From Dastarcus helophoroides (Eukaryota > Arthropoda > Insecta > Coleoptera > Bothrideridae), in assembly GCA_028583605.1 (NCBI GenBank), contig CM053329.1, positions 6,820,001-6,884,000 of the forward strand: a stretch of DNA of 64,000 nucleotides. Reading direction: 5' to 3'. Both the position numbers and the translations under genes were made by a program. Below the pieces are notes generated by a model. It ran no database searches. It was not told where the DNA came from and saw only the letters and a list, made by a program, of their open reading frames with translations. Shown in pieces: positions 25,269-36,000 of the stretch (within the stretch, counting starts at the first letter, position 1; each line of letters begins with the position of its first letter).

Positions 25269-25599
25269 TGTTGCGTGTTATCGGCTCGATAATTAAAACT
25301 TCGTGAATTGTAAACACTTTATTTCAAACTTATTTCGGAATACCACAATTATGATTCACTCAACTATCAGACCATCTAACAATTTGACTATCTGTCTAAC
25401 TGACTGACTGACTGACTAACTGACTGATTATCTGACTGACTCTTAAGGTAAAGACCACCGAGTATTTATACCATTCCGATTTCTAGAACGGATCTCCGTA
25501 CATATCGCGCTCGCGGAAAAGTCTAAAATGCTTATCTGCCCTATGATTCATTCTCGTGGCCGCTTCCCATTAACAAATGTTTCCAGAGAGTTCCTTACA
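25269..25599 (-). mobile_element. Gypsy-type solo LTR, minus orientation
   Basis: Read on the minus strand it starts TGTAAGGAACTCTCTGG and ends GATAACACGCAACA. It contains a TATA box (ggtataaatactcgg), a tandem AGTC/AGTT repeat (plus-strand 25387-25440) and a poly(A) signal with downstream context (aataaagtgtttacaattc). The copy at 50310-50544 shares the tandem-repeat, aataaagtg, ttacaattcac and cgcaaca blocks. No internal gag/pol is attached. I could not find a clean target-site duplication, so it could be a truncated remnant. Confidence 0.65.
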
Positions 25600-26929
25600 C
25601 TTCACAATTACTTATACAAATTTTACAATTAGGCTTAGTTACAGTATTGATAATAGATTTTACACTGTACTTTTTATTTTTTTCATTCATAATTTCATCT
25701 CTCTTTTGAAATGCTTATGGATATTTTTGATTTGCAAATAATGCCTTTATAACCTGATATATTTATAGTCAAAAAATGAAGATTTAGTTGAGGCATATTA
25801 TCAAATGCGCCGAGGTACACATGTGGCCACAGAGAGCTATTTTGTTAAAAATGTTTCGACAATCCGCGGTCTATCCTAACGTTTTTTTTTCAATTTGGTT
25901 ACAAATAACTAAGCAATAAGAAACATGTCATTAAAGTGACAATTGCAACATTATATGTCTAATATAATAACGCAAAGAGACAAAAATGGGCCACATTTTT
26001 ATATTCTATGAAATTTAATTTAAGATTTTGTATTAAAGCATTATAGACAATAAAAATAGAAAAAGGATGCTGGTTTTAAATATCATTAGCAAAATAATAT
26101 CAACCTGAAAATAAATTTCAGATTAAAAACATGTATAGTTTTATTTTTAAATATTCACAGACGTACATTTATTACTGCAACAAAAATTTTAACATTTATT
26201 AAATAGGTTATGTTTGCATCATTTTAGTTTTAAAGAAAAATATTCTATGCTTAAAAATGCAATATTAATTCTTGCATAATAGAATGGATTATTGCAGCAA
26301 CCACGGTTTCAAGTGTAATATATCTGACATTGTTAAATTTATATCTGCTTCTATTGAGTCGCACACTTTCTGCATAAAAGCGTTAGTATACTAACTATAA
26401 AATTACCTGCTAAATTTTGTTAAGTTAAGTATAATAAGTATTTCGTAGGAAAACGCCTTATTTAAATTTGTTACTTGTAGTTTTGGCTCCCTCTATAAAT
26501 ATTAGGGGTCTATCTTGTATTTTTTATTTGCTAAAAGATGGAGGAAAGACAAAGTAATCGTATTGTACTCGATATGAATAAAGTGCTTTCTGTTAATCTA
26601 ACACCATTATTTGGCCATCTAATCTCACTGATCAAATCCTGGCGCATGCACCAAATTACTACTGACGAATATTTTAAAACTTTTCTTTCTCTTTGGAGTG
26701 GAGTGCTGTGAGCTGAATTTTATACGTTTTGGCCTGCTGAATCCGGAACTGATCTTTGATTTCCGATATTAGCCTCCAATGAGGAGGGAGGGACATATGC
26801 TTTAAGATAAGGGAAAATTAAAAAAAAACTCCCTTTAAAGACGATTTATTAAATTTGGACAATTAAAAACTTACCATGCTTTTTATTAACAGTTAAGTTA
26901 GGCACAGGATAAACATTTTTAATTAATTC
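25600..26929. other. No recognisable gene
   Basis: AT-rich sequence. Nothing supportable on either strand. Confidence 0.4.
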
Positions 26930-27775
26930 TCAGAAAATTTAATACTTATTTCCTTGACGTATTTCTTTTGTAAAAACTCCTGAATATTTCTCGTATTAGA
27001 GTCCAGCAATAGTCGGCTAACATATTCAGGCTTCACTTTCCTGTATACCTTTTCTCTATGGAGTCAGTATTTTGGTGAAATCGTTCTCTATGCTCATCTG
27101 ATACTGTTCCTAAATTTAAAAAAAAGTCAAAATGAGAACGGAGAAAGTAAAGTTTTAGTGACATGTTGCATTCTAAAGTCTGATAGGCCCTGAGTAGTTC
27201 TTCCACAAGTTCGCAATAATTTTCTGATATTTTATTTCCAAGAAAATTATTGCAAATACTCTGAAATGCATTTCATGCTTGACTTTCCTTGTCACCTAAA
27301 ATTTGCCTGAAATTTGTATTTTGAAACAATAGTCTAATTTGGGGACCAACAAGAATTCCTTCTTTAATTTTGGCCTCACTTATACGTGGACATTTGTCTT
27401 TTAAATACTTGAAACCATTTTCTTTTTTTATCCAGTAGGCCTAGCTTAATGTGAAGTGGAGGTAAATATAATTTTTCTTGCTGAACCAATGGTTCTCGTG
27501 TCAAATGTTTAACGCCAACTTCTATTTTTCACGTGGAATCAAAATCTTAATTTTATAATGTTTGTATCTTACACGGTTGTTCCACTCACACAAAAAGCAA
27601 CAGTATTTTGTATATCCTGATTGCAATCCTGCCAATAACGCCACCACGTTTAAATCTGCATATATGTTCCATTTGTAATCGTACTTTATACATCTGAGTA
27701 GCATCTTAACATTGTCTTATGTTTCTTTCAAATTTTTCGAATGCAATATAAGTTCCAGTTTTTTAATCAGAGAAA
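26930..27775 (-). pseudogene. Decayed copy of a multicopy invertebrate gene family (probable mobile-element gene)
   Basis: On the minus strand, pieces in several frames are collinear: NLKET*DNVKMLLRCIKYDY, WNIYADLNVVALLAGLQ, GYTKYCCFLCEWNNRVRYKH, then ISEAKIKEGILVGPQIR, then NMSLKLYFLRSHFDFF, then SDEHRERFHQNTDSIEKRY and MLADYCWTLIRE. I recognise the order (GYTKYPCFLCLWDSR, EGIFVGPQIR, MSLKIHFLHSHLDFFP, SDEHGERFHQD, MMADYCW) from uncharacterised proteins present in very many copies in arthropods, cnidarians and other invertebrates. The cysteine and histidine motifs and the acidic residues suggest a metal-dependent enzyme, possibly a transposase, but I cannot name a superfamily. Several stops and frameshifts make this copy dead. 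Confidence 0.7.
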
Positions 27776-29099
27776 TAAATAATTAGGTGTACTAAATATA
27801 TTCCGATCACACCTGATTGTATTAAAATCTGTCATATACGTAGAAAGCGAGATTCCTGATCAAAAATTAACATTTAATTCTAGACTTCCAAATTATTAAC
27901 CTAATAACGTAAAAAATTCTTGATTTGTCAAAATTTTCTTATGGTCTAGGTCTAGATAGTCATACAATTTTTGTGAAATCAAAACCATGTAAAAATGTCA
28001 TCAAGTGCTTATTTGTTTCAGCGATTAATTTCATAATTACAAACATTAAATAGATCCAAATTTTTATTTCTCCGGTTGATATAGTTAGTTCATTAATAAG
28101 GAAAAGCGAACCACTCCGAACTCAACTTGAAATTTGAATATTTCTGACGGGCTATTTCATCTCGTTTAGATTTATTGCAGCGGTCGTAAAAGGATCTACA
28201 GCTTCATCCGTACGGACATAAATACGGCACGGTCACGGTTTTCGCCTGAGTAGTACACGCATTTTCAAATTAAATGAAATTTTACTTATACCTAAACCGT
28301 AAATTTTATCATCCATGTCAATGAATTTCGATAACTCGCACTTAAATTACATTTTTGCTGCATCGGAAGCATTCCATTTATTTCTGCTCCCTTATCTTCT
28401 TATTATCCTCGTTATTTTCCTCTGGCTGTTACATCCGTAACGCTGCCAAACTCTACAAACCTCTGCTTTGCCAACATTCGTTTCTGTTATAAATGTTGAA
28501 GTTATATACTTCGTTAGCTCGCCCAAATTAAAGAATAATATTTTGTAATGACGTCGATATCTTCTGCGTAATTATTGTTTGCTGTTTTTTAGGTGATGAT
28601 TTATACACTGTCTTACACTCAAAGTCGGACACTCTTAACTACGTATACTAAAAGCATTCTAAAATTGATAAAAGTGCAATATGCAAAAGATAATAAAGCA
28701 ACAAGAGAAAATGGTTGTTTTTCAAATGAACAGCACCAAACAAGTCGGAAAACTACCTTTAAACGACTCACAGTAGAAAAGCGGACAGTTCCAATCCACC
28801 CCTACGAGTGCTTGGTACTGAAAGCGCTCTTCTGATGAAGCGTGTGGATGTAATAGAAAACAGTTTACAAATAATAAACTTACAGGAAAATCAATTCAAC
28901 AAAAAATTACAGACTTTCTTCATAATATGAAAATTTGTTATTAAACATGTTGAAGATGGAAAATCTGATACAAATATAGACACTGCTGGACAAATAAGAA
29001 CTTGTACTAGAGGATATTATTTATTATTTATAGCTACAAAAAAATAAGGTCATTTAAGAATCAACAACAACTGTATAATACGGCAACTCCTAGAAAAAA
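27776..29099. other. No recognisable gene
   Basis: The frame at 28593-28835 (+) has no recognisable motif. The remainder is AT-rich. Confidence 0.4.
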
Positions 29100-29942
29100 T
29101 AGTAATAGTATACGTTGGGCGTTGGATATTACGGAAATTAAGAAGAATTCAAGATGAGAGCACTCGAACTAACCGTAGAAGCAGCGACGTATTTACGAAA
29201 AGACCCCAACCCCGAAAATATGCGTTCCGTATCTCATAAACATGGTTATCTTCAAAGCATAACCTAAAAATAAACTTTCTTTTGTCAAAACTTAAACGTC
29301 AAAAATTGAAGTTTGCCAAAATGTACGTTTATTAAAATGTCAACCTTTGGAAGTCAGTTATATTTGTAGAGAAAAGTAAGGTTAATATTTAGGGATAAGA
29401 TGGTTTGTTGGAAGATAGAAAAAGACTTCGAAAGAGCTGAAATTTGAAAATCTTCAGTAGACACTAAAATATAGTCGAGGAGCCATCTCGGTTTTGGGAT
29501 TGCATGACAGCTGCAGGAACAGGAAATTAGAGGATTTGCATTTCATAGGAAAATTATGACGCATTATGTCTACTTTGATATTTCAAAAACCCTTTTATGT
29601 CAAAATACTGAAAGTTTTGGGTTGCAAACTACGTTTTTGCTGAATCAGAACAAGAATCCCAAACAAATCGCTGGTCTCGTTCGCCAATGGTTTCTGTATA
29701 AGTGCTCTCATTTAGTTAATCAACTTCGAAATCTACAGATCTTAATTCAATGGAAGATTAGTGAGTTTAATTAAATAGGGGCAGAAAGAACTGCCAAATG
29801 TTAGCCGGTAGCAGCTCAAGGATCTATTGGAGGGTGAATGCAATAATATTTCACCGAATATTGTAAAAACATAGGTCTCTTCTATGCCTCGACGTCTACA
29901 TATAGTCATTAGGTGTAAAGGTGGCCCGACAAATTATTAGCC
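29100..29942 (+). pseudogene. Tc1-type transposase relic
   Basis: Collinear fragments across frames read LTVEAATYLRKDPNPENMRS, VSHKHGYL, KLKRQKLKFAKMYV, LWKSVIFVEKSKVN, DCMTAAGTGNLEDLHFI, MTHYVYFDISKTLL, SFGLQTTFLLNQNKNPKQIA, GLVRQWFLYKC, and the end ECNNISPNIVKT*VSSMPRR, LHIVIRCKGGPTNY, stop. This is a full C-terminal two thirds of a Tc1/mariner-superfamily transposase. All three catalytic positions are lost: DES became VEKS, QQDNDPKH became LNQNKNPKQ, and SPDLNPIE is replaced by unrelated sequence near 29735. No terminal inverted repeat was found. Confidence 0.85.
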
Positions 29943-31154
29943 GCAATTATTAAAATTATTATTCATTGCCGTTTATGCTTGTCAAGTGCGAGCTAATATC
30001 ATTACGAGATTAGCTATGCATAAATTTTTACAATATCTAAAGTAACAATTCTAGTCTTTATGATGGACTCTTATTGATCAGAAACATTTTTATTTCTATT
30101 TTTTTTTCATTGTTCCCTTTCCATGTTATGCACTGCTGACGAGCTCAAATGACAGCGAAACATGGACGTCCAGCGCTACAACTTTTTTTATATTTCCAAT
30201 TTATCAAAAAAACAAATTTTTTCCATATCAATTTTGGTCTTCTGTTTTTCATTTTTTCCTATTCTATGTAAAATAAACTAATATTTTTTTGTCAACTGTC
30301 ATGAGATGACATTAATAAAAATTTAAATATTTTCAAACTGGGTCGTAGAAATGTTAAATAAAATTAATAAACATAACAATTTCAGATTGAAAGTATACCT
30401 ACTTACTTAGATACAATTATCAATAACATTATATTTTGATGCATTTTTATCAATAAAAAGTGACATATTTCATTGCTCGCTGAATTATTTCGGAATTTCT
30501 GGGTGTCCGACTTTGAATGTGAGACCCTGTATATGCCAAAGTACTATTATGGTGAAGTAGCAACTTGGGGAACATTTCAGACGGGGACAAGAAACTCATT
30601 TATAAATATATTAAATCATAATAACATGGAGTTTTTATATCCACTGTTTTAATGAAAATAAGTTATAAAGGTGGCGATATATTGTTTTAAATGTTCTATC
30701 GTTTAGTATAAGAACAGTATGTCTGCTCTGTAATGTAACGGTATAAGCGGTATAAGATTAACATAAATACTAATAGTTTGAAAATGAGATTATTAGATAT
30801 TTTTCCAGCCGCCGGTGAAATTTCAATTTTTTGACATACCTGATTTTTGCATTGAACTCCTGAATTGGTTTTTTATAATAAACATGTAAATACTAATTAA
30901 GGCTAAATAACATTTTGGATGAAAATTAATGTACATTCTTGAAAAAGGTTTTCATTTTTAAAATAAATAAAAAAAAACATTTTATATGCTTTAAGTTTTT
31001 AGATCATCGAAAAGTTGGTTTGAAATCAATTTCGAAATTTGTACAAACTGCCAAACACATAACAATGTGTTTAGATTATAATCATTTTACATTAGGTTTG
31101 GTTTTCAGAATTTTTATTTGCGCAATAATTATCATGATTGGATGAAAATATTGC
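29943..31154. other. No recognisable gene; one MITE-like end
   Basis: Near 30510-30536 gggtgtccgactttgaatgtgagaccctgtata resembles the CAGGGTGTTC-type MITE ends seen elsewhere. The frame at 30939-31145 (+) is unrecognised. Confidence 0.4.
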
Positions 31155-31252
31155 ATTTCGTGGAACGGACTGGTCCTTGGTTATCTTCAAAAATTGAAAT
31201 ACAGAACTTGTCTCCTAAAACCAAGAAAGATTAATAAACACAACAAACGTTG

Positions 31253-31302
31253 CTCTAACGCGTTTCTACAGCCAAGCTGCCATCTTCAGAAAGATGCTAA
31301 CA
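31253..31302 (-). ncRNA. Hammerhead-like motif in the PLE tail
   Basis: On the minus strand: TCTTT, CTGAAGA, TG, a short stem-loop GCAGC-TTG-GCTGT, A, GAAA, then CGCGTT, giving a palindromic ACGCGT as a potential dimeric stem III. The following AGAG can pair with the bases before the core. There are one or two extra bases between the core and helix II, so folding is less certain than for the 61-kb motifs. Hammerheads in PLE long terminal repeats are established in the literature. Confidence 0.55.
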
Positions 31303-32522
31303 CCTAATCTTAAAATTTACCCTTATATAATAAGAATTTTCACTTCGTGCATGATCGACCGTATCCGAACGCGCATGCGCATCTAATTATACACGTCGTA
31401 GTATCACAATTCCTTATCTATTAATCTTAACTATTTTGAACAGAGATGAATGGCCTAAAGGCCTAGCGTAACCATTTATAAGGTTGTCTCCAGCCTTATG
31501 GATGGCTAAACTTTCACATGCATTTAACATATAATTCTTATTTACTACTCTTAACAATTTAATATTATTATCTACCCTATGATCCAATTTAAAAGCATGT
31601 CTAGCCACACTTGACTTCTCAGTTCTTCCGTATCTCAAATGAACTAAATGCTTCTTTAGTCGGATTTTAAGAGATCGTCTAGTTTGCCCGACATACCTTT
31701 AAGAACAATCCCTACATGAAATTTGGTAAATATCGGACTTATCCGTTTGCTCTACTTTATCCTTTAAACTACACAAAAGCGAATTTAATTTGCCTTTAGA
31801 ATTATAAACAACCCGGAAGCCCTGTTTACGTAAAATTTCATCCAAACCATGCGTAAGCGAGGGTTCAAATGGAAGTGAGACGAACTTAGAGTTTTTATTT
31901 TCATCAGCTCGGAAAGTTGTGATATTTACCAATTCACATTTGAATTTTTTCTTATTAATAATTTTATAAATAATATTTGGATCGAATACATTAACTTCAG
32001 CAATATTTTTAATTGTCTTCAACTCCTTTCCGAATCTTTCCCTATTAAGAGGAAGACTCAGAAGGCGATGGGCAAGGAAGTTGAATCTTACCATTTTGTG
32101 TTGTATGCAATGGTTTGAATTACAAATTATATAGCGGAAGGTACTGGAATCTTTCCTGTATACATCAAATTCTAATCTATTTTTATTACTAATAAATAAA
32201 GTATCTAAAAATGGTAAAGCTGCTTCTTTCTCTAACTCTACCGTGAATTTAACTGTTGGAATTTAATACATCAATGAAATTATCTAAATTTTGGTTTTTT
32301 GTGCCAAAAATAGCAAAAATGTCATCTACATATCTAATCCATACCCTAGGAAACAAACTACATTCATTTCTAAGACGATTTTCAAAAACACCTATGAAGA
32401 GCCCAGCCATGAAAGGTAACAAAGGATTTCCCATGGCTACACCCTCAAATTGTTCATAAAACTCGTTATTAATCCGGAAATAATTTTGATTCATACACAT
32501 TTTTGCTAATGAAATATATTTG

Positions 32523-35255
32523 AAGGGTTCGGCTGTAAAATATGTTAAGTGTCATTTTATTGTTTTTGAGTTATAAGCGATTTAAAGGTGTTGATAAATC
32601 ATAAAATCGGGATTGCATTATTATAAACATTTTGTTTAACATATTTACGGAGAAACGTTTATTCTTCACTTGTACAAGGTTTATATGGAGTAGAAATTTT
32701 TATTTTGATAGTGGGGAAAAAAAACAACAGTCAAATCAGTAGAAAACATGTTTTACTTGAAAATGCACGGTACAGTATGCTACATATGACATAGTTATAT
32801 TTTTAAACTATAATTTAAAAAACTAGTAATAGAAAAATGTATTTAATGCAAACTATAAAAATAATCGTGGTAAATAGGAGGAATCTATTTCAAGCAAGAT
32901 AAAGCATGCTGTAATTTTAGATCATCTAATGGTAATTTGCTATTATATTTTTGAGCTGGATTTTGACTAAAAATTTTTAGCAGACATTACTCGGCCTCGC
33001 TTTTTTAAAGAAATTTCTTCTGGAAGTCCATTATAACTTTGGTATGCCCTGAGAATGAAGATCTCCAAAAAATCAAGTTCTAACATTACACAAGAAGTTA
33101 TGGAAAATTTTTCTCCGTTTCTTGTTTTTACATTTTTTTCAGAAAAGAACTGTCTATACTCGCTATAATCAAAAAAATCTTCTGTTTTCATTCTATATAC
33201 AGAAAAAGGGTTCTTTTTGTTGCATTTTTTCATAATCTGTTCCCATCCGTCAGGATTATATATTGCCTCCTGACGCCTTCGAATTTTTCTACTAAACCAA
33301 AGTCCCTGTCACTCGGCATCATCGAATGACCTGATTGTAGAAAGACATGGACAATTTTTTTGAATTTCCCAATTGCTAGTAAATGGAGCCAAAAACCAAC
33401 AATAGTGTAATTTTTATTTTGTCCACAACAGTTATCTGAGAAGGCATAAAGGGTATTTCCAGAAAGCTCATTGTTTTGAAAATATTTTTCTAAGTAACTA
33501 GCAATTTCGTTGGATCCGCGTTTGGCAGTCACCTCATCCCATAAAAAAAAATGTCCACGTTGATTTTCACCTCTACATCTACGTACACTCAAATTGTAGC
33601 ACCACAGTTTATTTTAATAAAAACATGCACCTGTAGCTAATTTTGGCGTGGGAACCGCCTATTGTAAGTCAAAAGTTATGACATGTGTGTTTGGATCAGA
33701 ATCAGCTATTTTGGTAACTTCCTCAAGAAAATCACGAGCGGCCTGAGCTTTTCTAAGATGTAATTCATGTTTCATTTTTAGTTCTTGCATATCGTTATTA
33801 TTATTGTTTATTTTAGTTTGATCGATCGCTATTTTTATTAAATCACATTCTCCACATGTATCACTTTTGGGGCTTTTGAAGGATATGTTGTACTCTTCTG
33901 TTATAATCCTTCTAAATTCATCAATAGAGACTGGTTCGGTTTTGTTATTAATGCATTTATTTTCATATTCTTCAAATAAATTAGCATTATTATATTTCAT
34001 GCTCATATAAACTCTTTTGTTATTATCAGATCTAGAATAGTGACTCTCGTATTTTGGCAAACTGTCTATAAATTCTCTAACTTTTATAAAATCATCTTCG
34101 TCATATTTTCTCTTATGTTTGTCATGCCTTCCTCGGCCATCTCTTTTACTCTTCCGACTTCATGCAAACTTATGAAGGCCGATTTACAAATCTTTTTTGT
34201 TCCAACAACATAGGAAATAGTTTGTGCTCGGCAAGTATCACGTTTTTTAGTTTTTCTTTTAATATTATTTTTAGTGAAACACCCTAACAAATAAGAATGT
34301 TGAATGTCATATTCATTTAGGTCCCAAAATTTAGAAAATATAGTTTCCCTTTCCTCCTGACTTATATTTTAAAAACACATATTCTTACAATTGCATGGAT
34401 CACCTCTTTTTCTTGGTTCAACTTCATGCTCATGTCCCCTGTAGCTTTTATAGCGTTTTCCACTATCTTTCAAAATTTTTAGCCGTTTTTGTGTGGAGCC
34501 ATGTCGGATTCGTTTTTTTACCTTTTTTTCCCTCTTCACTATTCAGCAAAAAAAAGTTTTGAGTTTCGGTAAAATAATTACCTACCTAACTACAACAAAC
34601 TCTACTTGCAACTGTAGCAGTCAAAAAATCTTTGATATTTAACGGCATATAACTTATGGTACGAAACTAGAGTATATATATTTAATTGTTTACCTCAGGA
34701 TAGGTAAAATTTTTATTAAGTATTTTCTTTCCATATTAATAAGCTAAAAGAAATGCAAGTAAAAAATGTTAAATAGTAAGGCAACATAATTTACAAGCGT
34801 AAATCTGCTGCAAGTAAAGGTTGGTAATTGTTTCACTTAACATGTTTTTCTTGAAGAATGTATTGCAAATAAATTAAACTAACCTTTAAATTATTTTCAT
34901 TTTCTGATGTCGAGTTTGAATTTTCATAATCAGGATCACCTTCACTATCATCAACTTCACTATAGTCACTATTGTTTTCGATTATTTTATTCATTGTCAG
35001 TTATATTTAAACACAAATTACATACTTGTTAAGTGTAGCCACCATTTTTTTTCGCATTTACCATGTTTTACATGAATATTCAGTAAAAACTGTCACTTAA
35101 CGTGTTTTGCCACGTACCATTATAGCACATGTGCAGCATTTTGTGGCAAATTTAAATCGTTCAGTATGAACTGCATATACTTAACATATTTTATATCCAT
35201 CAAACTCATTTTTTTTTTAATTTGTGACTAACATGTTTTACGCTCGAACCCTTCA
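32523..35255 (-). mobile_element. Sola-like DNA transposon, complete with TIRs, inserted in the PLE
   Basis: Terminal inverted repeats: left TGAAGGGTTCGGCTGTAAAA, right (inverted) TGAAGGGTTCGAGCGTAAAA, continuing into ATATGTTAAGTGTCA and ACATGTTAGTCACA. The element is flanked by a 4-bp duplication, CAAA on one side (plus 35256-35259, tttg) and AAAA on the other (32519-32522), one mismatch. Removing it restores the PLE protein …IIDK/YISLA…, which fixes the boundaries. Length is 2733 bp, with a single transposase gene. Confidence 0.8.
32967..34994 (-). pseudogene. Sola-like (DUF7869-type) DDE transposase, two predicted exons
   Basis: Exon 1 (34994-34884) starts MNKIIENNSDYSEVDDSEG and is strongly acidic. 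It ends AAG before gttagt, a good 5' splice site. Exon 2 begins near 34533 after an AG and reads KRIRHGSTQKRLKI, GDPCNCKNMCF (cysteine motif), ISQEERETIFSKFWDL, YLLGCFTKNNIKRK, then KYESHYSRS, CGECDLIK, ITFDLQ (first D), LYAFSDNCCGQNKN (second D), HVFLQSGHSMMPSDRDFGLVEK (likely E), and MKTEDFFDYSEYRQF to the stop. The family is a widespread insect transposase with LYSDNC-GQN and GHS-DRDFG boxes. I assign it to Sola from memory, supported by the 4-bp TSD. Damage is limited: stops after CKNMCF, after ITFDLQ and after GACFY, a break near 34080 and a frameshift near 33240, so the insertion is fairly recent. Confidence 0.7.
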
Positions 35256-36000
35256 TTTGTCAATAATTTTGCCTGAAAAATTATTAGATTCCATCAGATC
35301 TTTAAGGTATAATAAGGTTTGTGGTACGGGTACACTGGGAAAGAGGAAAGAAACATAAAAAAAACCAGCATTTCACCCTCCAACAATTCTTCATTCTGAA
35401 TTTTTTGCACAAACTCTTGGGAATTCTTGACTGATAAAGTGAGTTGTTAGAATTCTTATTTGCTGAATTCTTTTACTAGCCATTTTGATAAGTTATAGGT
35501 CGGTGCTCCAATAGCTGACAATTTGTCTTACCGCCTTTCCAGGTTTATGTATTTTTGGCAGACAACATTAATTTAGGTGCTGTGGGGTTAGATACATGGA
35601 GAGATCTTTTTAAAGTTGAAGTAATAACGTTGTTACTTTTGTCGAGCACTTTTTTCAGACCACTTAACATTTTGCTCAAAGGGTTCTTCTGTAATGTTTT
35701 ATAGGGACCATTACTAATGAGTTTGTTAATAAGGTTGTCAAATATTTTTTTTTTTTCAAAATGACGACTGCGAAAATCTATGCTTTTGTTTATATAACTC
35801 AAAATTTTTGTAGTACAACTTCAAATTTTAAGATTTTTATGTTGAAGTTACCATTTTTGACAACAGTATGATTTAAAATTTCTCCATGAGCTAAAATATT
35901 AACAGCCTAACTTCTGTTGTATATCTTTTATATTTTGAAAACAAGAATTCATTACATCTGTTAAGTCTCGTTTGCTGGTATTTTTAAAAGGCTGAGAATA

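Larger units (their letters stand above)
31400..35990 (-). pseudogene. PLE reverse transcriptase plus GIY-YIG endonuclease, disrupted
   Basis: Order on the minus strand. N-terminal region 35802-35545: KIFDNLINKLISNGPYKTLQ … NPTAPKLMLSAKNT, corresponding to the APKLYGLPKIHK box. Then FPSVPVPQTLLYLKDLMES, SNNFSGKIIDK up to 35260. After the nested transposon the protein resumes exactly as YISLAKMCMNQNYFRINNEF, with GVAMGNPLLPFMAGLF (RT motif B) and RYVDDIFAIF (catalytic YVDD) in 32500-32249. The 32094-31699 frame holds the connecting region and ends KSDIYQISCRDCS, the start of the GIY-YIG domain. The rest is the frame 31638-31414 (MRYGRTEKSSVARHAF…). The reverse transcriptase would prime at nicks made by the GIY-YIG domain. 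The coding sequence is broken in at least four places. Confidence 0.85.
31155..36000 (-). mobile_element. Penelope-like element, split by a nested Sola-like transposon
   Basis: The element reads right to left. Its reverse transcriptase starts near 36000, is interrupted at 35255-32523 by a DNA transposon, and continues to a GIY-YIG endonuclease and the conserved 3' tail ending near 31155. The tail (tcgatcatgcacgaagt…hammerhead-like…aatctttcttggtttt) is shared with copies at 19.7, 51.6 and 59.6 kb. Several frameshifts and stops make it inactive, but it is the most complete PLE in the window. Confidence 0.85.

Noticed and set aside
25380..25445. CTGA/CTAA run as a CRISPR-like or telomeric array
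   Set aside because: It is a tetranucleotide array inside an LTR. There are no spacers, and the equivalent LTR has a related array.
32256..32459. 67-codon plus-strand ORF
   Set aside because: Antisense shadow of the PLE reverse transcriptase carrying YVDD.
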